This document shows positions 16,123-25,138 of a stretch of DNA of 49,551 bases, piece by piece. Source of the stretch: Deltaproteobacteria bacterium (GTDB lineage Bacteria; Desulfobacterota; Desulfobacteria; Desulfobacterales; Desulfatibacillaceae); assembly GCA_016235345.1 (NCBI GenBank), contig JACRLG010000027.1, positions 1-49,551 on the forward strand. The letters run 5' to 3'. Numbering within the stretch: position 1 is the stretch's first letter; each line of letters opens with the position of its first letter. The notes under the pieces were generated by a model. That model had not been told where the DNA came from and did not search any database. It was given only the letters and a program-made list of their open reading frames with translations. The translations under genes and the position numbers were made by a program.

Positions 16123-18126
16123 CTACTTTCCCGCCAGTTTCAGGGCTTCTTCAAAAACCTTTTCCGCCGTGAACCCGAATTTTTCCAGCACCGTGTTTCC
16201 GGGCGCGGAAGCGCCGAAATGGTCGATTCCCATCACCTTTCCGGCAGAGCCCGTGAAGCGCTCCCAGCCGTAGGTGACCCCGGCCTCCACGGCAAGGCGT
16301 TTCGTGACTGATGCGGGCAGCACCGATTCGCGGTAGCTTTCATCCTGGGCCGCGAAAAGCTCCCAGGAGGGCATGGAGACAACGCGGGCCTTGACGCCCC
16401 TTTCCGCCAGCTTGTCGGCTGCCGTTACGCAAAGCGCCACTTCCGAGCCGGTGCCGATAAGGATTACGTCGGGAGTCCCGGCGGTGTCCGCCATCACGTA
16501 GGCCCCCCTGGAAAGCCCGGATGCTGCCGAGTACCTGGTCCTGTCGAAAACCGGCAGGTTCTGGCGTGAGAGGATGAGGGCCACGGGCTTTTTGAGGCTT
16601 ACCGCAGTCTTCCAGGCTTCCACCGTCTCGTTGGCGTCCGCCGGACGGATGACGGTAAGCTGTGGGATGATGCGCAAGGATGCGACGTGCTCCACGGGCT
16701 GGTGCGTGGGGCCGTCCTCGCCCACGGCAACGGAGTCGTGGGTCAGAACGTAGATTGCCGAAATTCCCATGAGGGCTGCAACCCTTATGGCCGGGCGCAT
16801 GTAGTCGGAAAAAACCAGGAAGGTTGCGCAATACGGAATCACGCCTCCGTGCAGGCTCATGCCGCTTGTAATGGCGGTCATTGCGTGTTCCCGCACACCG
16901 AAGCGGATGTTGCGGTTATCGAAATGAAGGGGCTCAAAATCGCCCGTGCCAGCAATGATGGTGTTGTTGGATGGGGCAAGGTCCGCCGAGCCGCCCAGCA
17001 TGGTTGGAATTTTGGCGGCTATGGCGTTCAAGGCCTTGCCGGAGGCCGCCCTTGTGGCGACGGGCTTGGTTTCCGGGCCGAAAAAGGGAAGGTCCGCGTC
17101 CCAGCCATCCGGCAGTTTACCGGCAAGAAGGGCCTCGTACTCTGCGGCGATTTCCGGGTGGGCCGCCTTGTATGCGGCAAATTTGCCCTCCCAGTCCTTC
17201 TGGGCCTTTTGGCCCTTTTCCACGCAGCCTCTGAAAACCGAAAGGGCCGTGTCCGGAACCGTGAAGGGCTCCTCGTAGGGCCAGTTGAGATTCTTCTTGG
17301 TGATCAGAATTTCTTCAGCCCCCAAAGGTTCCCCGTGGGCCTTGGGGGAGTCCTGGCGCGCCGGGGAGCCGTGGCCAATGTGGGTTTTTACCATTATGAG
17401 GCAGGGGCGGTCCTTGTCCTCCTTCGCCTCGTCAATGGCGGCGGCAACGGCGGAAAGGTCCGTTCCGTCGGCCACCTTTATCACCTGCCATTTGTAAGCT
17501 GTAAAACGCGCGGCCACGTCCTCCGTAAAGGTGATGTCGGTTTTGCCCTCAATGGAAATCCCGTTGTCGTCGTAAAGGCAGACGAGCTTGGCAAGGCCGA
17601 GGTGCCCCGCAAGGGATGCCGCTTCGCCGGAGATGCCCTCCATCATGCACCCGTCGCCGCAGACCACGTAGGTATAATGGTCAACCACAGGGTGTCCTGG
17701 GCGGTTGAAGCGCGAGGCCAGAAAGCGCTCGGCCATGGCCATTCCCACGGCGTTTGCCACGCCCTGCCCAAGGGGGCCGGTGGTGGTTTCAACGCCCTTG
17801 GTGTGGCGGTATTCGGGGTGCCCTGGAGTCAGGCTTCCCCACTGGCGAAAATTTTTGAGATCGTCAAGGGCGAGGTCGTAGCCGGTGAGGTAAAGCAGGC
17901 TGTACAGAAGCGCCGAGGCATGGCCTGCGGAGAGCACGAAGCGGTCCCGGTCGGGCCAGGAGGGGTCTTTCGGGTTATGCTTCAAAACCCTGGTGAAGAG
18001 CACCGACGCGGGCGCGGCGAATCCCATGGGGGCTCCGGGGTGGCCGGAATTGGCCTTCTGCACCATGTCCATGGAAAGTGTGCGAAGCGAGTTGACACAA
18101 AGCTCGTCCAGATCAATCTTGCTCAT
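16123..18126 (-). CDS. tkt: Transketolase
   Basis: A 667-aa full-length transketolase, a thiamine-diphosphate enzyme moving two-carbon units between sugar phosphates in the pentose phosphate pathway. The ThDP motif [26 protein letters not shown], with DDNGISIEG, lies near residues 155-190. [21 protein letters not shown] and the central FGVREHAM are also seen, as is the C-terminal domain. Start ATG 18126 follows GAAAGGA. Single-gene unit; a hairpin repeat lies beyond its 3' end. Confidence 0.96.
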   Translation of the reverse strand: MSKIDLDELCVNSLRTLSMDMVQKANSGHPGAPMGFAAPASVLFTRVLKHNPKDPSWPDRDRFVLSAGHASALLYSLLYLTGYDLALDDLKNFRQWGSLTPGHPEYRHTKGVETTTGPLGQGVANAVGMAMAERFLASRFNRPGHPVVDHYTYVVCGDGCMMEGISGEAASLAGHLGLAKLVCLYDDNGISIEGKTDITFTEDVAARFTAYKWQVIKVADGTDLSAVAAAIDEAKEDKDRPCLIMVKTHIGHGSPARQDSPKAHGEPLGAEEILITKKNLNWPYEEPFTVPDTALSVFRGCVEKGQKAQKDWEGKFAAYKAAHPEIAAEYEALLAGKLPDGWDADLPFFGPETKPVATRAASGKALNAIAAKIPTMLGGSADLAPSNNTIIAGTGDFEPLHFDNRNIRFGVREHAMTAITSGMSLHGGVIPYCATFLVFSDYMRPAIRVAALMGISAIYVLTHDSVAVGEDGPTHQPVEHVASLRIIPQLTVIRPADANETVEAWKTAVSLKKPVALILSRQNLPVFDRTRYSAASGLSRGAYVMADTAGTPDVILIGTGSEVALCVTAADKLAERGVKARVVSMPSWELFAAQDESYRESVLPASVTKRLAVEAGVTYGWERFTGSAGKVMGIDHFGASAPGNTVLEKFGFTAEKVFEEALKLAGK

Positions 18127-18571
18127 GGAAAATGTCCTTTCAGGCGGATTCGATGTTTCGCAGGGTTTTTGCTAACACGCTCGCCCCGCGATTGCAAACT
18201 GCCATTTTGGGATACGATTTCCAGACTTTCGGCAAACATATCTGCCACTTCTTTAACGGGCGGTCAACGTCATGGGCGAAAATTTTTGAAGAAAATCGCC
18301 ATATTGTTGGGTTTTGCATTCAAAACAGTAATTTGCCGATTGTAAAATTTTTATAAACGGCTTGGTGTTAAGCCTGAATAAAAACGATGAAGCGCAAGGA
18401 ACGTGAAAAGCCAATGAGCCAAGCGTACTAAATGTACGTGGCGGAATTGGCTTTGAAACGTGACACAGCGATTCGCGTTTTTAGACGGGCGGTTAAGGGT
18501 TAGCTCTTGACGCGGAGTGTTCAAGATGGGATTAAGAAGGGTTTTTTAACCGCAACATGGAGCACAAGAAA
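18127..18571. other. 445-bp divergent intergenic region holding repeat copy B
   Basis: Between leftward tkt and the next rightward gene. The tkt side should contain its promoter; TTGACC with a poorly spaced TATGTT is the only candidate seen on the minus strand and is weak. The middle (18370-18490) is an inverted copy of the dispersed hairpin repeat. No reading frame here is convincing. Confidence 0.5.
18370..18485 (-). repeat. Dispersed hairpin repeat, copy B
   Basis: In minus orientation it reads gtctaaaaacgcgaatcgctg, a variable palindromic core, then ccttgcgcttcatcgttttta and ttcaggctt. The core stem is aaagccaat (18407-18415) with attggcttt (18446-18454) and encloses a gtac..gtac inner palindrome. 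The core sequence is unrelated to those of copies A and C. Confidence 0.75.
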
Positions 18572-19276
18572 ATGGATCACGATTTTTCCGAAATTTTCGC
18601 CCGTTACGAGGCCCTTAGAGCCCAGACGGATTCGGCCTTTCTCCGCGTAAGCGAGGCCCACCCGGACTGCGTCGCCTGCAAATCCGGCTGTGCGGACTGC
18701 TGCCACGCCCTTTTTGACCTGTCTTTCATCGAGGCGCTTTACATCAATTCCAAGTTCAACAGCGAGCTGGATGAAAGCAGCAAGGGAAAAATCCTGGAAC
18801 GCGCCGATCAGGCGGATCGCAAGATAGCCCTCATCAAAAAGGAAGCCTATCAGGCCGTCAAAAAGGGCAGAGAGGCCGACGAGGTCCTTTCCCGCGTGGC
18901 CTGGGAGCGCGTGCGCTGCCCCCTTCTTGGGGATGACGACCGCTGCGCCCTGTACGAGCATCGCCCCATAACCTGCCGCCTTTACGGCATCCCCACCTCC
19001 ATCGGCGGCAAGGCCCACACCTGCGGAATGAGCGGCTTTGCGGAAGGGACGCCCTACCCCACCGCCAACCTGGACGCAGTCCACGGACGCCTTCTGGAGC
19101 TTTCGACGGAAATCGTCAAAACCCTCCCAACCAAATACATCGGCCTTACGGACATGCTGGTGCCGCTTTCGATGGCGCTTCTAACCATCTATAACGACGA
19201 ATACCTGGGCATCAGAAAGCCCGCACCGGAGAACGGCGAACCCCAAAAAGCCGGAGATACCGGGAAAGGGGACTGA
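18572..19276 (+). CDS. YkgJ-type cysteine cluster protein
   Basis: A 234-aa protein with the metal-binding cysteine cluster CVACKSGCADCCH (about residues 34-46) and a second set CPLLGDDDRCALYEHRPITCRLYG (about 117-140), the same domain class as the protein at 12192 but otherwise different. Between them is a charged helical region. ATG 18572 has GGAG 9 nt upstream; ATG 18557 is an alternative without a good site. First gene of a tight rightward cluster (2-bp gap to the next). Confidence 0.82.
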   Translation: MDHDFSEIFARYEALRAQTDSAFLRVSEAHPDCVACKSGCADCCHALFDLSFIEALYINSKFNSELDESSKGKILERADQADRKIALIKKEAYQAVKKGREADEVLSRVAWERVRCPLLGDDDRCALYEHRPITCRLYGIPTSIGGKAHTCGMSGFAEGTPYPTANLDAVHGRLLELSTEIVKTLPTKYIGLTDMLVPLSMALLTIYNDEYLGIRKPAPENGEPQKAGDTGKGD

Positions 19277-19278
19277 AA

Positions 19279-19623
19279 ATGGCCATGACCGAGGAGGAGG
19301 AAGGCAAGAAAAAGGCGGTCTTTGACCAGATGCGCCCAAGGAACCAGGCACATATCCTTAAAAAGGGCTATGACAAGTGGGACCCCTTTCTGGTGCCCAA
19401 AGACCCCATAGACATAAGGAAGGACGCCACCAGCCGAACCACCCAGCAGCTCGTGCGGGAGTTTCTCCAGGAAAGGCAGGGGGACGCCCCTTCCCACGCC
19501 TTCAGCCGGGGTGTTCTGGAACTGGCCCTGGGAATAGTGAACAACGAGGAGCGCTTCATAGGCATGTTCGAGTTCGCGGCTTGGTATCAAAGGCTTCTGG
19601 AGCGGGAAAAGGGTGGAAAATAA
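19279..19623 (+). CDS. Small unknown protein between cysteine-cluster and methyltransferase genes
   Basis: I do not recognise this 114-aa soluble, charged protein. It has an acidic/basic N-terminus (MTEEEEGKKK), the segment KKGYDKWDPFLVPKDPIDIRKDATSRTT and a helical C-terminus (RFIGMFEFAAWYQRLLERE). Its start follows the preceding stop by 2 bp and its end overlaps the next gene by 11 bp, so it belongs to the operon and is likely real. Confidence 0.7.
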   Translation: MAMTEEEEGKKKAVFDQMRPRNQAHILKKGYDKWDPFLVPKDPIDIRKDATSRTTQQLVREFLQERQGDAPSHAFSRGVLELALGIVNNEERFIGMFEFAAWYQRLLEREKGGK

Positions 19624-20422
19624 CCCTCTGCCTTCATCCTTTGTTTTGGGCGCGGTAAGCCTTTCCGGGCGTGCGACGCCTTCCGAGATCATCCAAAAGG
19701 CGATGCTTTCCGGATTTTCGAGCCGGGAAGCCAGGAACGCTCTAAAGAAGCTGGTGGACGGCGGCGCTCTTGAGTATGTCTGCGAAAACGCCACAGTTTA
19801 TGCTGTTCCGTCCTTCGCGGCTCCGGTAAGGGTGGGGAGGCGGCTTTTCCTGTGCAGGCCGGGCATGGAGCACTCGCTTCCGTTTGAGGGCGCGATCCCG
19901 GTTATTTTGAGGGAGGGGGCCTCCTTCGGAAGCGGCAGGCATCCAACAACAAGGCTTTGCCTTGGCCTTCTGGACGAGGTTATGGTGGCCATGCCGGAAA
20001 CCCTGTGCGAACAGGCCCTGGACGTTGGCACGGGAAGCGGGGTTCTGGCCATAGCGGCTGTAAAACTGGGCATAAAAAGGGCCATCGGCCTTGACCGGGA
20101 ACCTGACGCAATCGCCGAGGCCCGCAATAACGCGGCCCTAAACGGCGTTTTTGATCGAATAGTTATAAGCGGAGGCGACGCAGGGGCGGTTTCCGGCGGG
20201 TTCTGCCTTATTCTGGCAAACCTTCGCGCGCCAACGCTTGTTTCCCTGGCGGGTTTTTTTTCGGAAAAGCTCCATAAGGGCGGCTTTCTGGTGGTTTCGG
20301 GCCTTCACCCCGAAGAGGCGGATAATTACGAGGCAAAAGCTCAGACAGCAGGTTTGCGGCTGTCCGAAAGGCGCGATGAAGGCGCATGGAGCGGCCTTTC
20401 CTTTCAAAAATCAACGGGTTGA
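19613..20422 (+). CDS. PrmA-like SAM-dependent methyltransferase with N-terminal winged-helix-like region
   Basis: A 269-aa protein. The C-terminal part is a ribosomal protein L11 methyltransferase-like fold: GASFGSGRHPTTRL (102-115), SAM motif I DVGTGSG (137-143), the acidic residue in GLDREPDAI, and LANLRAP (201-207) in place of the usual NIL motif. The N-terminal 70 residues (ATPSEIIQKAMLSGFSSREA, then ARNALKKLVDGGALEY) look like a winged helix rather than the normal PrmA substrate domain, so the target may not be L11. Start GTG 19613 lies 11 bp inside the previous gene. Confidence 0.82.
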   Translation: MENNPLPSSFVLGAVSLSGRATPSEIIQKAMLSGFSSREARNALKKLVDGGALEYVCENATVYAVPSFAAPVRVGRRLFLCRPGMEHSLPFEGAIPVILREGASFGSGRHPTTRLCLGLLDEVMVAMPETLCEQALDVGTGSGVLAIAAVKLGIKRAIGLDREPDAIAEARNNAALNGVFDRIVISGGDAGAVSGGFCLILANLRAPTLVSLAGFFSEKLHKGGFLVVSGLHPEEADNYEAKAQTAGLRLSERRDEGAWSGLSFQKSTG

Positions 20423-20459
20423 ACCCTGAAACCGGGATGCGCCCAAAGGACGGACTAAG

Positions 20460-21098
20460 ATGGAAGAAAAACCCAAAAACGTTGAAGAATACATCGCCAA
20501 GTGGCAGGACGCGGTCAACCTGAACCCCGGCTGCGGGCATTCCCGCTACAACCTTGCAGTGGGGCTCATCGGCCTGCACCGTTTTGAGGAGGCCATAGAG
20601 CACCTTCAGGAAGCCCTGGAAAACTCCCCCAACCTTGCCGAAGCCTACGCACAGCTTGGGGCCATAGCCTTGCATCGCGGCGATCTTGAAGGCTGCCTTC
20701 AATACAACCGCATGGGCGTCAACTCCCGCGCCGGTTTTTCCGTGGGCTGGGCCAACATCGGCTTCTGCCTGCTTCAAAAGGGCGAGGTGGAAGAGGCCGA
20801 GCGGGCGCTCCGTAAGGCCATCGCCTATAATCCCAAGTTCATCCAGGCTTACACGTCGCTTGCTTCCGCCTACTTCATGCAGGGCCTTATTGAAGAAAGC
20901 ATCGAGGCCTGCCGCAAGGCCCTGGAGCTTTCCCCCGAATTCGCCGTGGCCCACGCCAACCTGGCCCTGGCCCTCCTTGAGCAGGGCAACGCGGCGGAAG
21001 CGGCCCATCACAGGGATGAGGCCAAAAAGTACGGCTACGAGGTGCCGGAAGGGCTCTCTACTCAGATAGATGCGGCCTTGCAGGCTGACGGGGGTTAG
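20460..21098 (+). CDS. Tetratricopeptide repeat protein
   Basis: A 212-aa protein made of about five consecutive TPRs; repeats are visible as NPGCGHSRYNLAVGLIGL, SPNLAEAYAQLGAIALHR, SVGWANIGFCLLQKG, NPKFIQAYTSLASAYFMQG and SPEFAVAHANLALALLEQG. No signal peptide. TPRs mediate protein-protein contacts; the partner may be another product of this cluster. The half copy of the dispersed repeat begins at its stop codon. Confidence 0.9.
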   Translation: MEEKPKNVEEYIAKWQDAVNLNPGCGHSRYNLAVGLIGLHRFEEAIEHLQEALENSPNLAEAYAQLGAIALHRGDLEGCLQYNRMGVNSRAGFSVGWANIGFCLLQKGEVEEAERALRKAIAYNPKFIQAYTSLASAYFMQGLIEESIEACRKALELSPEFAVAHANLALALLEQGNAAEAAHHRDEAKKYGYEVPEGLSTQIDAALQADGG

Positions 21099-21129
21099 AA
21101 GCCTGCCTGAAACGCAAACTGCTGTGTCA
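21098..21129 (+). repeat. Dispersed hairpin repeat, half copy D
   Basis: gaagcctgcctgaaacgcaa followed by actgctgtgtca reproduces the 5' arm of copy C (26363 onward). No matching 3' arm follows, so this copy is truncated or rearranged. Confidence 0.65.
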
Positions 21130-21285
21130 TCCATGAGGGTATAGCCCCTGGTGGCCAAGGCTTTTTCGTTGCCGGGGCGCGCCAGCGCAAGAGGTTCTTT
21201 TTTGAGAGTAACCGCCAAGCCTTCCGCGCCGCTTGAATTGGCGGGATATTTTTGAAAGCGGACACAAACCGATCTTTTTGGCCGG

Positions 21286-21672
21286 ATGGAATCGGGTTTG
21301 CCCATGAAAGAGAATCTGGCGATACGATCCAAAATCTGGATAGAGGACGCCGACGGCAAGGTGGTCATAGGCTTCGGCAGGCTGCGGATGTTAAAGGCCA
21401 TAAAACGCCACGGCAGCCTGCACGCGGCGGCCAAGGAGCTTAAAATCGGCTACCGGGCGCTCTGGGCCAGAATTTCCGCCACCGAGGAAAGGCTGGGAGC
21501 CCCCCTTCTGATCAAAAGGCAGGGCGGGGCGTCGGGGGGAGGCTCGGCCCTGACCCCCCTTGGCGAAAAACTTCTTGATGATTTCGAGAAGATCCACACG
21601 CAGGTTGAAAAAACCGCCGACACTCTTTTTGCGGAAACATTCGGGAAGGACAGTCAGGAGCCTTACGATTGA
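21286..21672 (+). CDS. ModE-like winged-helix regulator without molybdate-binding domain
   Basis: A 128-aa (122 from ATG 21304) DNA-binding protein. The block GFGRLRMLKAIKRHGSLHAAAKELKIGYRALWARISATEERLG is the LysR/ModE-type winged helix, followed by LLIKRQGG and LTPLGEKLLDDFEKIH. ModE proteins lacking the C-terminal molbindin domains are common in anaerobes and often regulate metal or anion uptake; no molybdate genes are nearby. Neither start has a clear RBS. Confidence 0.8.
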   Translation: MESGLPMKENLAIRSKIWIEDADGKVVIGFGRLRMLKAIKRHGSLHAAAKELKIGYRALWARISATEERLGAPLLIKRQGGASGGGSALTPLGEKLLDDFEKIHTQVEKTADTLFAETFGKDSQEPYD

Positions 21673-21708
21673 AAACCTTAAAAGGCTTTTGCAGCCAAAT
21701 GCTATGCC

Positions 21709-21996
21709 CTATCCAACAGCTATAAATGCAGCTATTCCGGCTATTACAACACAAGGCAAAAGCTGTAAAAACCATTTATACCGATAATTTTTCAAAAGCG
21801 CCAAACCGGAAAAAATTAACGAAACTGTCAATGGCGTAAATGCGAAAAAAAATACCCACGTCCATGCTCCTTCACACATATGAATATGCTCTGGCGGTAT
21901 GAGTAATTCTATCAACGCCGTGATGCTGAGATAACCGGTAAAAATCGAAAAAAGCAATTCAATGAATCCGAAAATTTTTGAACATTTTGCCGCCAT
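21709..21996 (-). CDS. Small three-helix membrane protein, unknown
   Basis: A 95-aa very hydrophobic protein with three predicted membrane segments (about 8-32, 45-66, 74-94) and a polar loop PPEHIHMCEGAW. Its DNA is far more AT-rich than its neighbours, which suggests recent arrival. Converges with the ModE-like gene. No family recognised; weak GGAG 11 nt upstream of the start. Confidence 0.55.
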   Translation of the reverse strand: MAAKCSKIFGFIELLFSIFTGYLSITALIELLIPPEHIHMCEGAWTWVFFFAFTPLTVSLIFSGLALLKNYRYKWFLQLLPCVVIAGIAAFIAVG

Positions 21997-22112
21997 TTAT
22001 GGATGCGCTCCAAATAGCTTCGTTTCGCAGAGCTTTTCCCCAACAGCATTTAGCGCCTGTAAAAAGGGGGCAGGGCCAAGAGGCCCCGCCCATTTATTTT
22101 TCAAGCCTTGGG

Positions 22113-22439
22113 TTAAAACCTCGGAACCCGCCGTTCCGGCACGAAATCAGGGGCCTTTTTGCCTTCGGCCACTTCGGGGGAGACATAGAGCAGGCAGTAG
22201 CAGCTTCCGAACTCGGCCACGTCATCCGCCCTGTATTTGCAGGGGCAGAAGATGTCCGAATCGATCTCCCGGTCGCCCAACGCAAGCCGGCAGGGGCAGG
22301 ACATGTAGCCGAAGCGGGCCTTGTTCTCGATGAGCCCTTCCAGGACCTCGAAAACCCGCTTTTTGTCCGGGTTGAAAAAATACCCCTTGGGCTCCTGGAT
22401 TTTTTTCAGGGTTTCATACAGCTTTTCCGCGTCCGTCAT
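22113..22439 (-). CDS. Ferredoxin:thioredoxin reductase catalytic subunit-like protein
   Basis: A 108-aa protein with the full cysteine set of the FTR catalytic (beta) subunit: CPC at 48-50, CPC at 65-67 and CYC at 80-82. In plant FTR these hold a [4Fe-4S] cluster and an adjacent redox disulfide that passes ferredoxin electrons to thioredoxin. The plant-type variable subunit is absent here, as is usual in anaerobes. The start overlaps the glutaredoxin stop in ATGA, so the two are coupled and the glutaredoxin is the likely partner. Confidence 0.92.
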   Translation of the reverse strand: MTDAEKLYETLKKIQEPKGYFFNPDKKRVFEVLEGLIENKARFGYMSCPCRLALGDREIDSDIFCPCKYRADDVAEFGSCYCLLYVSPEVAEGKKAPDFVPERRVPRF

Positions 22440-22684
22440 TGATCCAAGGCCTTTCTTATTGCCTCTTCCTTGAAGCCCACTATCACGGTGTCGCCGATGA
22501 TTAAAGTGGGAAAGGAAAGGTTGGGGTTCACCTCCCGCACCGCCTCTATGGCTTCCTTCCTGGCGTCACCGTCCAGCCTGTCCACGTCAACCGCGTCAAA
22601 AGGTACCGAACACTCGTTCAAAAGGGCCTTGGCGCTCTTGCAATGGCTGCACGTGCTAAGAGTGTAAATTTTGATCGGGGGCAT
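22436..22684 (-). CDS. Glutaredoxin-like/NrdH-type redoxin
   Basis: An 82-aa thioredoxin-fold protein with active site C12-S-H-C15 (YTLSTCSHC), the cis-proline in LSFPTLIIGDT, and the C-terminal GFKEEAIRKAL helix. It is shorter than thioredoxin and fits the glutaredoxin/NrdH/MTH-type class. It is probably reduced by the coupled FTR-like protein, giving a ferredoxin-driven disulfide reduction route. Confidence 0.92.
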   Translation of the reverse strand: MPPIKIYTLSTCSHCKSAKALLNECSVPFDAVDVDRLDGDARKEAIEAVREVNPNLSFPTLIIGDTVIVGFKEEAIRKALDQ

Positions 22685-22785
22685 ATGGGGCCTTTCCCTT
22701 AAGGTTATTGATTAGCACTTGAAAGTCCGCTAAAAATAATACGCAATGCGTTCTTTGGCAAGCCCCTTTCACAGGTTAGCCCATC

Positions 22786-23451
22786 ATGGCTGATTCCGAC
22801 ATCATCCTTGTTTTCGTGCGCCTTCCAAGGCCGGGAGAGGTTAAAACCCGGCTCGGAAAAACGATGGGAAACAGGGCCGCTGCCGAAATCTACAGGGCCT
22901 TTGCGGAGGATGTGATGGATACGGTGAAATCAACCGGTTTCGCCTTCCAGGTCCATTTCTCCCCGCCCGGCGAACAAGAGGCGGTCCGGGCCTGGCTGGG
23001 CGGCGTCGATCTTGTCCCGCAGACGCCCGGAGACCTTGGAGCGCGGATGCGAAACGCCCTTGCCGGGGCCTTTCTAAACGGGGCGGAACGGGCGGTGGTT
23101 ATAGGCTCGGACTCGCCCGACCTGCCAAAATCAGCGCTTTCGGAAGCCCTGGACGCCCTAAAGCGACACGACGCGGTGATCGGCCCGGCGGGCGACGGAG
23201 GCTATTACCTCATAGGTTTTTCCAGCAAGGGCTTTTCGCCGGAGGCCTTTTCCGGCCCGGAATGGGGAACCGGGGGTGTTCTGGCCGACACCCTAAGGAT
23301 TCTGGAAAAAGCCGGGGCGAGCCTTCACACGCTTCCGGCCCACTGGGACGTGGACACCAAAGAAGACCTTGATCGTCTGATGGAACGCGCCAAAGGCTCA
23401 TCCTTCATGGAATCGCGCACCATGGCGGCCTTATCGGGGATTCTGCCGTGA
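22786..23451 (+). CDS. TIGR04282 family glycosyltransferase (DUF2064)
   Basis: A 221-aa nucleotidyl/glycosyltransferase-fold protein: the N-terminal FVRLPRPGEVKTRLGK, GSDSPDLPKSAL and IGPAGDGGYYLIG are the family hallmarks. TIGR04282 proteins often sit beside TIGR04283 and have been linked to arsenosugar-like products in some genomes; no arsenic gene is present here, so the substrate is open. It overlaps the next gene by 4 bp (GTGA). Confidence 0.9.
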   Translation: MADSDIILVFVRLPRPGEVKTRLGKTMGNRAAAEIYRAFAEDVMDTVKSTGFAFQVHFSPPGEQEAVRAWLGGVDLVPQTPGDLGARMRNALAGAFLNGAERAVVIGSDSPDLPKSALSEALDALKRHDAVIGPAGDGGYYLIGFSSKGFSPEAFSGPEWGTGGVLADTLRILEKAGASLHTLPAHWDVDTKEDLDRLMERAKGSSFMESRTMAALSGILP

Positions 23452-24122
23452 AGCTCTCCGTCATCATCCCCACCTTGAACGAGGACAAACGCCTGCCGGG
23501 GCTTTTGAATTTTCTCGCCGGAAAAGGCCTCGAAATCATAGTGGCCGACGGCGGAAGCGGCGACGGAACAGCCGCCATTGCACGCTCCTTCACGCCACTG
23601 GTCGTGATCTCCCCTCCTGGTCGCGGAATCCAGATGGCCCGTGGCGCAAGGCTCGCAACCGGCGACGTTTTGCTTTTCCTGCACGCGGACACCCTGCTTC
23701 CGGGCGCTTTCAAGGCCATTATCGAAAGGGCGCTTTCAAGGCAGGGGGCGGTTTTCGGGGCCTTCCGGCTGGACATCAGGCCCATCTCACCCGCCCTTCG
23801 CCTCATCCGGCTTGGGGCCAACCTGCGAACCCGGCTTTTCTCGCTTCCCTACGGAGACCAGGCGGTTTTTGTCCGGCGGAGCGTTTACGAAAAACTGGGG
23901 GGCTTTGCCGAAATCCCCATAATGGAAGACGTCGAACTCGCCCTCCGCCTCAAAAAGGCCGGGCGCTTCGTAATGGCAGAGGGCAGCGCCGTGACCAGCG
24001 CCCGCCGCTTTGAAAAGGAAGGCGCGTTAATGGCCTGGCTCAGAAACCAGAACCTTTTATGGCGCTATCTTCTGGGAACCCCGCCGGAAAACCTGCTCCC
24101 GCGCTATCGCCCCGTAAGGTGA
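23448..24122 (+). CDS. TIGR04283 family GT2 glycosyltransferase
   Basis: A 224-aa family-2 glycosyltransferase: SVIIPTLNEDKRLPGLL, VADGGSGDGT, LLFLHADTLLPGAF (DxD-like HAD) and PIMEDVELALRLKKAGR with the ED(V/L) catalytic base. It usually pairs with TIGR04282, as here. Start is GTG 23448 inside the upstream stop. Confidence 0.9.
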   Translation: MKLSVIIPTLNEDKRLPGLLNFLAGKGLEIIVADGGSGDGTAAIARSFTPLVVISPPGRGIQMARGARLATGDVLLFLHADTLLPGAFKAIIERALSRQGAVFGAFRLDIRPISPALRLIRLGANLRTRLFSLPYGDQAVFVRRSVYEKLGGFAEIPIMEDVELALRLKKAGRFVMAEGSAVTSARRFEKEGALMAWLRNQNLLWRYLLGTPPENLLPRYRPVR

Positions 24123-24132
24123 AGGCTCTGCC

Positions 24133-24864
24133 TTAGAGTTCATCGGCTGAAAAAGCCTCGCCGTGACCGGGATATATGATTCTCGCCCCCCTGTCCAAAA
24201 GGAGCCGCCAACTGTTGTGCAATATATCTATATTTTCGGCAAAGGGCGGCTTGCGGGTTTTGGCCAGAAAAGGAAGCTCGTTATAGGCGAGATCGCCCAC
24301 AAAGGCCCGCCCGTCGTCCGTGAGAACTGTGATCGAGTCTTTCGTGTGGCCCGGAGTTGGAATGGCCCTGGCCGAAAAGCCCCAGGGCTCAAGGGATGTT
24401 TCTTCGTTTACGTAAAGGTCCGCCCTCACCGGCTCGTAGCGGGTCACCCAGGCCGTGACTGACGGAAACCTTCGGGCCAGCCGCACCAACTGGCGGGTGA
24501 GGAAAATCTGCCCGCCGGGAATCGACATTTCCCCGTGTGCCAGGGCATCGGCCCCGGCCTCGTGAACCATCACGGGACACCCGCTGGCCTTAACCACCCC
24601 GGCAAGCCCGCCCACGTGATCGTAATGAACGTGGGTGACGATGCCGAGTTTCAGCATGTCGGGCCGTATGGCAAGATCGTTCATTTTTTGAACGATACGT
24701 CCGCCCGCGCCGGGGACTCCCGCATCGATCAGAACGTATCCGGCCCGGCCCTTTAAAAGGTAGGCCCTGGCCATGCCGAGTTTCAAGGTATGGATCGTGT
24801 CCAAAATTTTGCTCCCGAATTTGAACCACAGGTTTAGGCAGGCCTTTTTGCGCCCGGTAATCAT
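24133..24864 (-). CDS. MBL-fold metallohydrolase
   Basis: A 243-aa metallo-beta-lactamase fold hydrolase. The dinuclear metal motif is T-H78-V-H80-Y-D82-H83-VGG, with later ligands in PTPGHTKDS, FVGDLAY and YPGHGEAF. It resembles the broad glyoxalase-II-like/quorum lactonase-like group; the substrate cannot be told. Converges with the glycosyltransferase pair. Confidence 0.9.
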   Translation of the reverse strand: MITGRKKACLNLWFKFGSKILDTIHTLKLGMARAYLLKGRAGYVLIDAGVPGAGGRIVQKMNDLAIRPDMLKLGIVTHVHYDHVGGLAGVVKASGCPVMVHEAGADALAHGEMSIPGGQIFLTRQLVRLARRFPSVTAWVTRYEPVRADLYVNEETSLEPWGFSARAIPTPGHTKDSITVLTDDGRAFVGDLAYNELPFLAKTRKPPFAENIDILHNSWRLLLDRGARIIYPGHGEAFSADEL

Positions 24865-25138
24865 TAAAATCGAGCCCCCCCGGCCCTGGAGGCAAAATCG
24901 CAGGTCACCGCCGTTGACGCGGACGCCTTAGTCTGATAGCATGGAAAGATGACGGGAATAAGGCTTATCCGTGCAAATTCTCACAGGCGAAAAAATCGGC
25001 GCATCAGGCACGATGTTGAACCGGCCCCTGCAAGGTCCGGGCAAATCTGTCAACGCATGAAATAATTCTTACCGGTTCATCGTTCGATTAATCAATATAG
25101 GCTTTGGCAACCCGAAAAATATATAGCGAAAATCTGCC
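24865..25138. other. Divergent intergenic region
   Basis: 274 bp between the leftward MBL gene and the rightward phosphatase. The last 70 bp before 25139 are AT-rich (gattaatcaatatagg, aaaatatatagcg) and probably hold the phosphatase promoter. No further gene or strong hairpin seen. Confidence 0.4.

Noticed and set aside
18200-18290. Possible sigma54 promoter (TGGCAG..TTGCC) ahead of tkt
   Set aside because: The GG-to-GC spacing is 11 instead of 10 nt and no enhancer-binding protein gene is near.
16687-18345. 552-codon open frame on the plus strand opposite transketolase
   Set aside because: It mirrors the codon structure of tkt on the other strand; high GC makes antisense frames long.
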